From Thermoflexus hugenholtzii JAD2 (GTDB lineage Bacteria > Chloroflexota > UBA11872 > UBA12225), in assembly GCA_945865725.1 (NCBI GenBank), contig CAMBEO010000014.1, positions 1 to 43,597 on the forward strand: a stretch of DNA of 43,597 nucleotides. Direction: 5' to 3'. Below are positions 22,564 to 30,700 of the stretch, piece after piece; the first letter of the stretch is position 1; each line of letters opens with the position of its first letter. The translations under genes and the position numbers were made by a program. The notes under the pieces were generated by a model, which worked only from the letters and a program-made list of their open reading frames with translations, had not been told where the DNA came from and searched no databases.

Positions 22564-23936
22564 TCCCCAATCCTCAAGGGGGCGCGGACGCCCGCGTCCC
22601 CCACCACGGGCGCGACGCGACTGGCGCCTGGGCCGCCACCGGGTGGGGGAGCGGCGGGTCATGGCACCAGGCGACCGACGCGGCGCTCGACCGCCTGTAC
22701 GAAACCGGCGGCTCGCCTTGGGTCGTCACCCGTCCGGTGGCAGGCACGGCGATGGCCGGCGACGCGGCGACCGGCGGGGCTGGCGCGCACGCGCTGGAGG
22801 AACCGACGGGACGCCGGACCGACCTTGTCCTGGCCTTCGTGACGTCGGGCCTGCGCGAGGATTTCGGCCGGATCCTCGGTCACCTCAAGCGCGAGCTCGG
22901 GGCGGCCCACGTGGTGGGTTGTTCCGCCGCCCACGGCATCGCCGGCGGCCGGATCCTCGAGGGGCGCGAGTCGGTGGTGGTCCTGGCCGTGGTCGCGCCA
23001 GGCATCGAGGTCCGCTCGGTCGCCCTCACGCCGGAGGTCGTCGAGCGCGCGGTCGCCCTTCGCACGTCGCCGGAACGGCAGGCGGCGGTTATCCATCGTG
23101 CCCTCGGCGTGATGCCCGGCGACGCGAACGGGTGGATCGTCCTCGCTGACCATGCCTCGGTCGATGCGGCCGACGTCGCCGCGCTCTGGACCGCGGCGTA
23201 CCCGGGCGAGGCGATCATCGGCGCGGTGGCATCGACGACCCGCGAGGACCTGCCGTCGACGCTCTTCCACGATGCCATGCCGGTTCCGGACGGCGTCGTG
23301 GCGGTCGCGATCGGGGGCGCGTGGGGAGTGCAGGCGATCACGTCGCAGGGTTGCACGCCGATCGGTCGCCCATGGACGATCACGGAGGTCGACGGGGACC
23401 GTGCGATCATGACCATCGGAAGGCGCCCGGCGCTTGGTGTCCTGGTGGAGACCGTTCGTTCGCTGCCCGCGGCGCTGGTCGATCGCGCGCGCGGGAACCT
23501 GTTCGCGGGCCTCGCCGTCAACGAGGTCCGGATGACGGGCGGGCGCGATGACCTGATGTCGTGCGCCCTCGTGGGGGCAGACCAGCAGACCGGGGCGATC
23601 ATGGTCCTGGGGCGCCCGGCGGTCGGGCAGACGCTGCAGTTCCAGTACCGCGAGCCGGTAGCGACGACGGCCGACCTTGCGTCCCGCCTGGAGGGTTCGG
23701 CGCACCTTCAAGCGGGAGGGGCGCCGCTGGCGGCGATCCTGTTCGCCGACGACGCGCGCAAGGAGTCGTTCTTCGGCGCGCCCGATCGCGACGCCATCAC
23801 GCTTCGCGAGATCGCGCGCGACCTGCCAGTCGCCGGTTTCGGCTGCCGGGCGGAGATCGGCCCGGTCGGCGGGAGGGTCGTCGCGGTGACGCACGCCGCA
23901 TGCGTCGGCATGATCGTGCCGGTGCCTCGCCCGTAG
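22560..23936 (+). CDS. FIST-domain sensory protein
   Basis: The ATG at 22560 overlaps the Tam stop (ATGA) and gives 458 residues; the longer listed ORF reads through Tam in another frame. The N-terminal half is a FIST domain (LVLAFVTSGLREDFGRILGHLKREL, HVVGCSAAHGIAGGRILEG, GAVASTTREDLPSTLFHD). The C-terminal half is FIST_C (GQTLQFQYREPVATTADL, ILFADDARKESFFGAPDRDA, LPVAGFGCRAEIGPVGG). FIST domains are thought to sense small ligands such as amino acids and usually accompany signalling domains. Here the protein is stand-alone and has no membrane helix. Coupling to a methyltransferase gene is unusual; the two may respond to or modify the same metabolite (inference). Confidence 0.85.
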   Translation: MIPNPQGGADARVPHHGRDATGAWAATGWGSGGSWHQATDAALDRLYETGGSPWVVTRPVAGTAMAGDAATGGAGAHALEEPTGRRTDLVLAFVTSGLREDFGRILGHLKRELGAAHVVGCSAAHGIAGGRILEGRESVVVLAVVAPGIEVRSVALTPEVVERAVALRTSPERQAAVIHRALGVMPGDANGWIVLADHASVDAADVAALWTAAYPGEAIIGAVASTTREDLPSTLFHDAMPVPDGVVAVAIGGAWGVQAITSQGCTPIGRPWTITEVDGDRAIMTIGRRPALGVLVETVRSLPAALVDRARGNLFAGLAVNEVRMTGGRDDLMSCALVGADQQTGAIMVLGRPAVGQTLQFQYREPVATTADLASRLEGSAHLQAGGAPLAAILFADDARKESFFGAPDRDAITLREIARDLPVAGFGCRAEIGPVGGRVVAVTHAACVGMIVPVPRP

Positions 23937-23971
23937 CGCCTCGCGGACCTTCCCGAACCCTCGCCCCAGTA

Positions 23972-24098
23972 CGACCATCGTTATCCGCGTACGCGCCCCC
24001 CTGCTGAAAACTCTCACGGGGGGAGAGGGGAGTAGGACCCCCTCCATCGTTATCCGCGTACGCGGTCCCTCCCCCGCTGCGGCGGGAGAGGGAAGCGC
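23972..24098. repeat. Composite dispersed repeat, modules B-C-B-A
   Basis: The gap before the P-type ATPase holds CGTTATCCGCGTACGCG twice (near 23980 and 24047), CTGAAAACTCTCACGGGG between them, and CCCTCCCCCGCTGCGGCGGG at the end. It is among the most complete copies and stops about 15 bases before the CsoR-type operator. Confidence 0.85.
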
Positions 24099-24112
24099 AT
24101 TCGTCCACAGAC

Positions 24113-24140
24113 GCGTACTATCCCCCCGGGGGGGATACGC
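24113..24140. promoter_or_regulatory. CsoR-type operator overlapping the P-type ATPase promoter
   Basis: TATCCCCCCGGGGGGGATA lies inside longer outer arms, GCGTA and TACGC, forming a near-perfect inverted repeat. G-tract palindromes of this kind are the hallmark of CsoR-family operators. A -10-like TACTAT (24116-24121) overlaps the left arm, so repressor binding would block the promoter. The G-run also sits at ribosome-binding distance from the GTG at 24144. The csoR gene lies just downstream of the ATPase gene. Confidence 0.75.
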
Positions 24141-24143
24141 CTC

Positions 24144-26099
24144 GTGACGAAGAACGACGGAAGTGTGGCGCGCCTATGGGAGGCCTACCGGGAGGTCGTC
24201 ACCAGCCCCGAGGCGGTCGCATCATTCGCGACCCTGGTGCTGGCCGCCGGGTCGTGGGCGACGAGTGCGGCATTTGGTGCCGACCCGACGGGAACGGTTG
24301 TCGCGACGGTCCTCGGTTGGGCCGGGGCTCTCGCCGGTGGCATCGTCATCGCGCGCGGCGCCATCACCGGCCTCCTGCGCCGCGAGGTCAACGTCGACGA
24401 GCTCGTGACGATCGCCATCGTCGCGTCCCTCCTGGCGGGCGAGTACCTCGGCGCCGCCCTCGTCGCGTTCATGATGCTGTTCGGCAAGGTCCTCGAGGAC
24501 GCCACGGCGGCGCGCGCCGCCGACGCAATCAAGGGGCTAGGCCGCCTCTTGCCGGACGTCGCGCGCGTGCGGCGGGGTGGGGCCGAAGTGGTGGTTCCCG
24601 TCGATGACCTCGTGCCGGGCGACGACGTCGTCATCCGCCCGGGGGAGCGCATCCCCGCCGACGGCACGGTTGCCTCCGGCCGGGCGTGGGTCGACGAGGC
24701 GGCGATCACGGGCGAGTCCGCGCCGGCGTCGCGTGGTCCGGGCGATCCCGCCTACGCCGGCACCCTCGCGACTGGCGGCGCCCTCGTGGTGACCGTCGCC
24801 CGCACCGGCGAGTCGACCGCCCTCGGACGGATCGGGGCCCTCGTTTCCGGTGCGACCGCGGAACGCGCGCCCGTCGTGCGCGTCGCGGATCGCTGGGCGA
24901 CATGGTTCACGCCGGCAATCCTCGTCCTCGGGGGCGCGACGTGGGCGGCGACCGGTGACAGCAACCAAGCGGTCGCGGTCCTCGTCGTCGCCTGCCCGTG
25001 CGCGTTGACCCTCGCGACCCCGACGGCGATCGTGGCGACCGTCGCACGGGCGGCGCGCGCGGGGATCCTCGTGCGCGGGGGCGCCCGGGTCGAGGCGGCC
25101 GGAATGATCGACGTGGCCTGCCTGGACAAGACCGGCACCTTGACGACGGGCGCGCCGACCGTCGTCGACGTCATCCCCCTGGGCGGGCACGCGCCAGGGG
25201 AGGTGCTGCGGCTCGCGGCCGTCGTCGAGGCGCGGTCGGAACATCCCCTCGGGCGCGCGATCGTCGGCGCCGCGCAAGCGGCTGGCACGCACGTGGACCT
25301 GCCGGTGGCGGGGTTCCTCGCCGAGGCGGGTCGGGGCGTCGTCGCCGACGTGACCGATGGCACGGCGACGCGGCGCGTGGCCGTCGGCCGCCCGGGGTAC
25401 GTCCGTGACTTGGTCGACACCTGGGACGACGCGGCGACGACAGCCATCGCGTCCGTGGAGGCGAGCGGGCGCACCCCGGTCGCAGTGGCGATCGACGGGA
25501 CGGTGGCGGGCATCGTGGCCCTCGCCGACGTGCCTCGTCCCGGCACCGCGGCGGCGATCACGGCCCTGCGTCGCGCGGGCGTGCGCCGGATCGTCCTCCT
25601 GACCGGCGACGCCGCGGGTCCAGCGATCGCCGTCGCGAACGCGGCGGGAATCGCCGTGGCCGACGTGCACCATGGCCTGCTTCCCGAGGGCAAGGTCGAC
25701 ATCATCCGCGCACTGCAGGCGGACGGACACCGGGTGGCGATGGTCGGCGACGGCGTGAATGATGCACCGGCCCTCGCCGCCGCAAATCTCGGCGTGGCGA
25801 TGGGCGTCGCCGGGACCGACCTCGCGATGGCGGCGGCCGACGTCGTCCTGCTTGGCGACGACCTCGAACAGGTGGCACGGGTCATCGGGATGGGTCGCGA
25901 GGCCATGGCGACAATCCGCCACAACCTATGGATCGCCGCGGGGTGGAACCTCGTCGCGCTGGCTGCCGCTGCGACCGGGGTCGCGGGCATCGTGGCCGGG
26001 GCACTGGTCCACAACCTCGGGTCGGTCGGCGTGGTCGCGAACGCCGCGCGCCTGGTCGGCCGGCCTGCCCCCGGGGGGCGGGGCGCCGTTAGCGGATGA
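24144..26099 (+). CDS. copA: P1B-type heavy-metal-transporting ATPase (probably copper)
   Basis: The 651-residue pump has TGES (about residue 190) in the actuator domain, the intramembrane metal motif CPCAL (about 283), the phosphorylation motif DKTGTLTTG (about 329) and GDGVNDAP (about 535). There is no N-terminal HMA domain. The CPC motif, the CsoR-type operator at the promoter and the convergent csoR gene all point to Cu(I) export. However, the last two helices read GWNLVALAAA and HNLGSVGVVANAARL rather than the usual copper YN and MSSVSV, so the metal is not certain. The GTG start is close to the predicted transcription start, giving a very short leader. The 3' end overlaps csoR by 11 bases, tail to tail. 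Confidence 0.88.
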   Translation: MTKNDGSVARLWEAYREVVTSPEAVASFATLVLAAGSWATSAAFGADPTGTVVATVLGWAGALAGGIVIARGAITGLLRREVNVDELVTIAIVASLLAGEYLGAALVAFMMLFGKVLEDATAARAADAIKGLGRLLPDVARVRRGGAEVVVPVDDLVPGDDVVIRPGERIPADGTVASGRAWVDEAAITGESAPASRGPGDPAYAGTLATGGALVVTVARTGESTALGRIGALVSGATAERAPVVRVADRWATWFTPAILVLGGATWAATGDSNQAVAVLVVACPCALTLATPTAIVATVARAARAGILVRGGARVEAAGMIDVACLDKTGTLTTGAPTVVDVIPLGGHAPGEVLRLAAVVEARSEHPLGRAIVGAAQAAGTHVDLPVAGFLAEAGRGVVADVTDGTATRRVAVGRPGYVRDLVDTWDDAATTAIASVEASGRTPVAVAIDGTVAGIVALADVPRPGTAAAITALRRAGVRRIVLLTGDAAGPAIAVANAAGIAVADVHHGLLPEGKVDIIRALQADGHRVAMVGDGVNDAPALAAANLGVAMGVAGTDLAMAAADVVLLGDDLEQVARVIGMGREAMATIRHNLWIAAGWNLVALAAAATGVAGIVAGALVHNLGSVGVVANAARLVGRPAPGGRGAVSG

Positions 26100-26661
26100 A
26101 GGTCTCGAGGGCGGCCTTGAGGTCGTCCCACGCGCGATCAGGTTCGCCTTGGGCGGCGCCGCGCAGGCACGACTCCATGTGGTCGGCGAGGACGACGCGG
26201 GCCGCGGCGTCGAGGGCGGCACGCACGGCGGCGACCTGCCGGAGGATCTCGGGGCAGTCGCGGTCGGCGTCCACCATGCGGCGCACCGCCTCGAGATGAC
26301 CGGCCGCGCGAGCAAGGCGCCGCGCGACGTCATCGCGACGGGCATGCGGGTGGGCGTCCGATCCATGCGCGCCGCCAGAGAGGTGTCGGACGTCGCCGTG
26401 GTCCGCGCCGCCATGGGGGGTCGTATTGAGGGTGGGGATGGTGCTTCCCTCTCCCGCCGCAGCGCGGGGCGCTTGCGGCAGATGGACGGGGGTGGTGCTT
26501 CCCTCTCCCGCCGCAGCGGGGGAGGGACTGAGGGTGGGGGCCTTATCCCCCTTCCTGGCACGCGAAGCGGTAGCCGAGCGACGGGCGCGCGCGGCCGACG
26601 CGGCCTGCGCAACTTCGGGAGGCGCGCGCAAGTCGCCGTCGGGTCCGGCGCCAGAGGTCAT
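26089..26661 (-). CDS. csoR: CsoR-family metal-sensing repressor with repeat-bearing N-terminal extension
   Basis: The C-terminal 80 or so residues are a complete CsoR/DUF156 four-helix fold: RRLARAAGHLEAVRRMV, then Cys in DADRDCPEIL, then His-x3-Cys in ADHMESCLRG. These give the Cu(I) C-H-C ligand set of CsoR. Before it lies an unusual extension. A His-rich segment (HGGADHGDVRHLSGGAHGSD) is preceded by two in-frame copies of module A (LSPSPAAAGEGSTTP and PRAAAGEGSTIP). The ATG at 26661 is the most plausible start (190 residues) but has no good ribosome binding site; the listed ATG at 26769 is further upstream. No ATG exists between the repeat copies and the core. It probably represses the convergent ATPase gene through the G-tract operator. 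Confidence 0.85.
   Translation of the reverse strand: MTSGAGPDGDLRAPPEVAQAASAARARRSATASRARKGDKAPTLSPSPAAAGEGSTTPVHLPQAPRAAAGEGSTIPTLNTTPHGGADHGDVRHLSGGAHGSDAHPHARRDDVARRLARAAGHLEAVRRMVDADRDCPEILRQVAAVRAALDAAARVVLADHMESCLRGAAQGEPDRAWDDLKAALETFIR
26430..26545. repeat. Two copies of module A inside the csoR N-terminal coding region
   Basis: GGTGCTTCCCTCTCCCGCCG occurs at about 26440 and again at about 26494, each followed by G-rich second arms. The first copy has a disrupted second arm. A GAGGGTGGGG motif flanks the pair on both sides. On the minus strand both encode the peptide PSPAAAGEGST or a close variant. Confidence 0.85.
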
Positions 26662-26813
26662 CGGCGCGAGTGTAGCCCCGCCGACCTCTCTCGCCTCCCT
26701 CAGACGCCCGTGAGTCGGTATCCGGTCCGCGCCGGTCCCGCCCCCGACCAGTGCCGTTTCAATGCGCATCCAGATGGCGCGACAGGCCCTGATCGCCAGT
26801 TACGGTCTGCGTG

Positions 26814-27572
26814 ATGGCAACCCAGATGATCACGCCCCTGCCGACCGTCACGTCGGCGCCGCCTCGTCTCGACTTGATCGTCGAGTCGCGGGCCCTCGTG
26901 AAGACCTACGTCACCGGTGATGGCGCCCGGGACGTCCCCGCCCTGCGCGGCGTCGACTTCGCGGTGCAACGCGGCGAGATGGTCGCTATCATGGGCCCAT
27001 CCGGATGCGGCAAGACCACCCTCCTGAACTGCCTTGCGGGCATCGACGCCTTCGACGGGGGGGACGTCCTGATCGACGGCCGGTCGATCGCGCGCATGGA
27101 CGATGCCGAACTGACGCGGTACCGGGCGCGTTCGATGGGCTTCGTGTTCCAAAGCTTCAACCTGCTACCCGTCCTCACGGCCGTCGAAAACGTGGAGTTC
27201 CCGCTCCTACTCGCGGGAATGCCTCCGACTGAGGCCCGCAACCAGGCGCGTGCGGCGCTCGCGGCCGTCGATCTCGCCGACCGCGAGGGGCATCGGCCGG
27301 CACGGTTGTCCGGCGGGCAACAGCAGCGGGTCGCCGTCGCGCGCGCCATCGTCGCCACCCCGGCGATCGTGTGGGCGGACGAGCCGACCGGCAACCTTGA
27401 CAGCGCGAGTTCCGGCGCCCTCATGGCCCTCTTGCGCGACCTGAACCAGACGCGCGGGCAGACCTTCCTGATCGTGACGCATTCACGCGAGGTCGGACTG
27501 CTCTGCGACCGGATCGTCCACATGCGCGATGGCCTCGTCCTGGGCGAGGAGAGGCCGCGGGCAGGGGTGTAG
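26814..27572 (+). CDS. ABC transporter ATPase, MacB/LolD type
   Basis: The product (252 residues from ATG 26814; GTG 26811 also possible) has Walker [10 protein letters not shown], the Q-loop [24 protein letters not shown], the signature [15 protein letters not shown] and Walker [14 protein letters not shown]. The [13 protein letters not shown] string is characteristic of the MacB/LolD/FtsE-like group that pairs with FtsX-type permeases. Such a permease follows at 27794. A TACGGT ends seven bases before the ATG and no ribosome binding site is seen, so the transcript may be leaderless. Substrate unknown; lipoprotein handling, peptide export and mechanotransmission are known roles in the group. 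Confidence 0.9.
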   Translation: MATQMITPLPTVTSAPPRLDLIVESRALVKTYVTGDGARDVPALRGVDFAVQRGEMVAIMGPSGCGKTTLLNCLAGIDAFDGGDVLIDGRSIARMDDAELTRYRARSMGFVFQSFNLLPVLTAVENVEFPLLLAGMPPTEARNQARAALAAVDLADREGHRPARLSGGQQQRVAVARAIVATPAIVWADEPTGNLDSASSGALMALLRDLNQTRGQTFLIVTHSREVGLLCDRIVHMRDGLVLGEERPRAGV

Positions 27573-27591
27573 CGCCGCACTGGCCCTGGCT

Positions 27592-27760
27592 CCTCCTTCC
27601 CGGCCGTGAAGTTTTCAGGCCGAGTACTCGGATGACGAAGGGTTAGGCAGGAAGGAGGAAGGCCCCCACTATCGTTATCCGCGTACGCGGTCCCTCCCCC
27701 GCTGCGGCGGGAGAGGGAAGCACCACCCCTCCCCTCGCTGCGGCGGGAGAGGGGAGCGAT
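27592..27760. repeat. Composite dispersed repeat, C-like, B, A, A
   Basis: Between the ABC ATPase and permease genes (about 220 bases) lie a C-like remnant (CCGTGAAGTTTTCAGGC), module B (ATCGTTATCCGCGTACGCGG), a full module A and a second A with CGCTGCGGCGGGAGAGGGGA. The two genes are otherwise expected to be adjacent, so the repeat has probably inserted within an operon. Confidence 0.85.
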
Positions 27761-27793
27761 GATGTAGCCACGACGACGCGGTTGGGGCGGACG

Positions 27794-30700
27794 ATGGAAA
27801 CGTTTTTCGGCATCCCGACGACATGGCTGGCCGCCGGGTCAGTCGCCGTCCTCGCGACCGTCCTGGCTGCCCTCCATGGCGTGGCGCGCCGTCGGCCGGT
27901 CCTCCTTTCCCTCGCCTTGCGCCAGGTGCCAAGGCGCCCGGCCCAGACCGCGCTGATCGTCGTCGGCTTGATGATCTCGACGACGCTGATCACCGCGTCA
28001 CTGGCGACAGGCGACACGCTGACCTATTCGTTGCGATCGGCGGCGGTCGCCGAGATTGGCCGCCTCGACGTCGTCATCACCTACAGCAACGTGGCGCGCC
28101 TCGCAAACCAGGCGCTTGCGTCGGGCGACCCGTTCGCGCAGGTGTCCCCGTTCCCGTTCGCGACGTACGAGCGGTTGCGGGACGCCCGCGCGACCGACCC
28201 GGTCCTGTCGCGCGACGTGACCGGCATGACACCGGCCCTGTGGTTGACCTGTCGCGCGGTCGACCTGACCAGCAAGCAAGGGGCGGGCGCGGCGATCCGG
28301 GGCATCCCGCCTGACCATGACCGCGCGTTCGGCGACCTCGTCTCGCTTGACGGAACGCGGATCGACCTCGGGCAACTGGCACCCGGCGAAGCGGTGCTGA
28401 ATGCGTCAGGTGCGACGACCCTCGCCGCCCGGGTCGGTGACGACGTCACGTGCACCGGTGCGACGACGGCGCACCGGTTTCGCATTGCGGCCATCGCAGC
28501 CGCGACCGGCCTTGGCACGGGGTCGACGGTGGCCTTCACCGTGCCGCTGTCGCACGTGCAGGCAAGCTTGGGGACGCAGGCGGCAGCCGGCATCGCCAAC
28601 CCCGTGAACCAGGTCTGGGTAACCCTCCGGGGCACCGAGTTGAGCAGTGCCGAACTCGCGCCGGAGGTCGCGGCCGCGCTCAGGGGGCATCTCGTCAGCG
28701 AGGACGCGGAACGAGCGCTGAAAGCGTTCGTCCAGGAGTCGGAGTTCCGCGTCTCGCTCGCGAACCGTCGCCCGAACCTCCCGTTGCGCGTGCAAAGGGC
28801 CCTCGACGAACTGGACGTGCTGGTCACCGGACAGCCGCCCGCGATCAAGGACGCGCCGGGCGTGGGCGAGTTCTCGCTGGCCGTGCCGAGGGGCGCCAAG
28901 GAGGCGCGGGAGCGGCTGGACCGCGTGTTGCGGGTCGGCGGCCTGCGCGCGGCGCTGATCCAGGCGGCGCGCGACATGCCGGATGCCACCAAGGGGCCGA
29001 CGCTCGAAGGAATCCTGAGGGAGTCGACCGGCTACCTCATCCTGCCGATCAAGGAACAGGTACTGATCGCGGCCGACCGCGCGGGGAACGCGCTGACGAC
29101 GATCTTCCTCCTGTTCTCGCTGCTGTCGATCGCGACGGGGCTCCTGCTCGTGTTCCTCATCTTCTCGCTCCTGGTCGCCGCGCGCCGCAGCGAGCTGGGC
29201 ATCACGCGCGCCCTCGGCGCATCCGCGGGGGAACTGGTCGCCCTTGTCACCTTCGAGGGAGTGGCCTACGCCGCCCTCGCGACGGCCGTGGGCGTGCCGG
29301 CAGGACTCGCGGTGAGCCGCGGGCTGCTGGCCTTCCTCGTCTGGGCGGTCGAGTCCGGGTGGGCAGGCTTCACCGGGGCCGGCGCGCGCGTCGCCGAGGT
29401 CGCCAAGTGGGCGGCGGAACCGCGGAGCATCGTACTGGCCGGGGCGATCGGCCTGGTCCTGACGATCGCGACGGTCGCCATCGCCGCGTGGCGCGTGACG
29501 CGCGTGACGATCGTCACCGCGATTCGCGACCTGCCGGAACCACCGCGGCGAGCGAAGGGTGGGGTCCATCGAAGCGCAACATCGTCATCCGTGCATGCGC
29601 CCCCTGGCCAGCGTAAAACCTCTCACGGGGGGAGAGGGGGGAATGATGCCGACCTACCCACCCTGGTCACGGCATGGCGCGCGGCGCTTCGCGTCGGCGA
29701 ACATTGGCCGCAAGCACTATTGCCGGGTGGCATTGCCCTGGCCGCCTGGGCCGCGTGGGCCGGGCGGGGCACGTGGTTCACGTCGGGGCTGAGCCTCCTC
29801 GCCATCGCCGCCGGCCTCGCCGTGCGCGACCGTGCCGCCCGGTCACTCGACCACGACGACGCGCGCCGCCTCGGCTTCTCTGCCGGGGCCGGGCTCCTCG
29901 GCGTCCTGTGGATCCTTCCGTTCGATTACCAGGTCGCGATCGGGCTCAAGCCGTTCGATGGGGGCATCGAGTACTTCGCCATCGGGGGCCTCGCCTCCCT
30001 GGCGGCGGCGATGGTCGTCGCGAGCCTGAACGGTGACCTCGCGCACCGCGCGGTCGCGACGGCGCTGACCGCGGCCCGGCGCCCGGCGCCGGCGGTCCGC
30101 CTTGCCCTCGCCCACGTCTCGCGCAACCCGTACCGCACCGGGATGACCGCGATGATGTTTGCGGTCGTCATCTTCATGTTGACGATCATGCAGGTGCTGA
30201 CCGCGTCGATCAGCGACTCCCAGGGCGACCAGGACACGGCGTACGGCGGGTTCGAGGTCCAAGGGCAGACGTCGAACCAGGTCGTCACCTTCGGGCAGGT
30301 CCTGCCCGACGACCTTGCCCAGACGCTCGTGGGCAGCGCAGGCACCACGGCGACGGGGGGGACGGCCCCTACCTCTGCTGAAAGCTCCAACGCCCGGCGG
30401 GAGGGGGGAGAAGGACGCCCAGCGGACGCCGACCGCGCCCGGGCCGACCGCGCCGCGCGCCTGAGTCGCGACCCGTCAAGCCTGGCCGTCGAGGCCGTCG
30501 AGGACCCGGCACTTCGCCCGTACCTGGCCGGTGCCGGCACGAGGGTGACCTCGGCGGTCGCGCTCCTGCAACTGGCGGCGCCGCGACCGGCATGGGGCGG
30601 CTACGCGATCGCCGGGATCGACGAGGGGTTTGCGCGCGCGAACGCGATCCCGCTGGAGAACCGCACCGGCGATTTCCCCACGGATCGCGACGCGTGGCTT

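Noticed and set aside
22659-24047. 462-residue minus-strand ORF
   Set aside because: It is antisense to the FIST gene and runs into the repeat at 24.0 kb; composition is that of a shadow frame.
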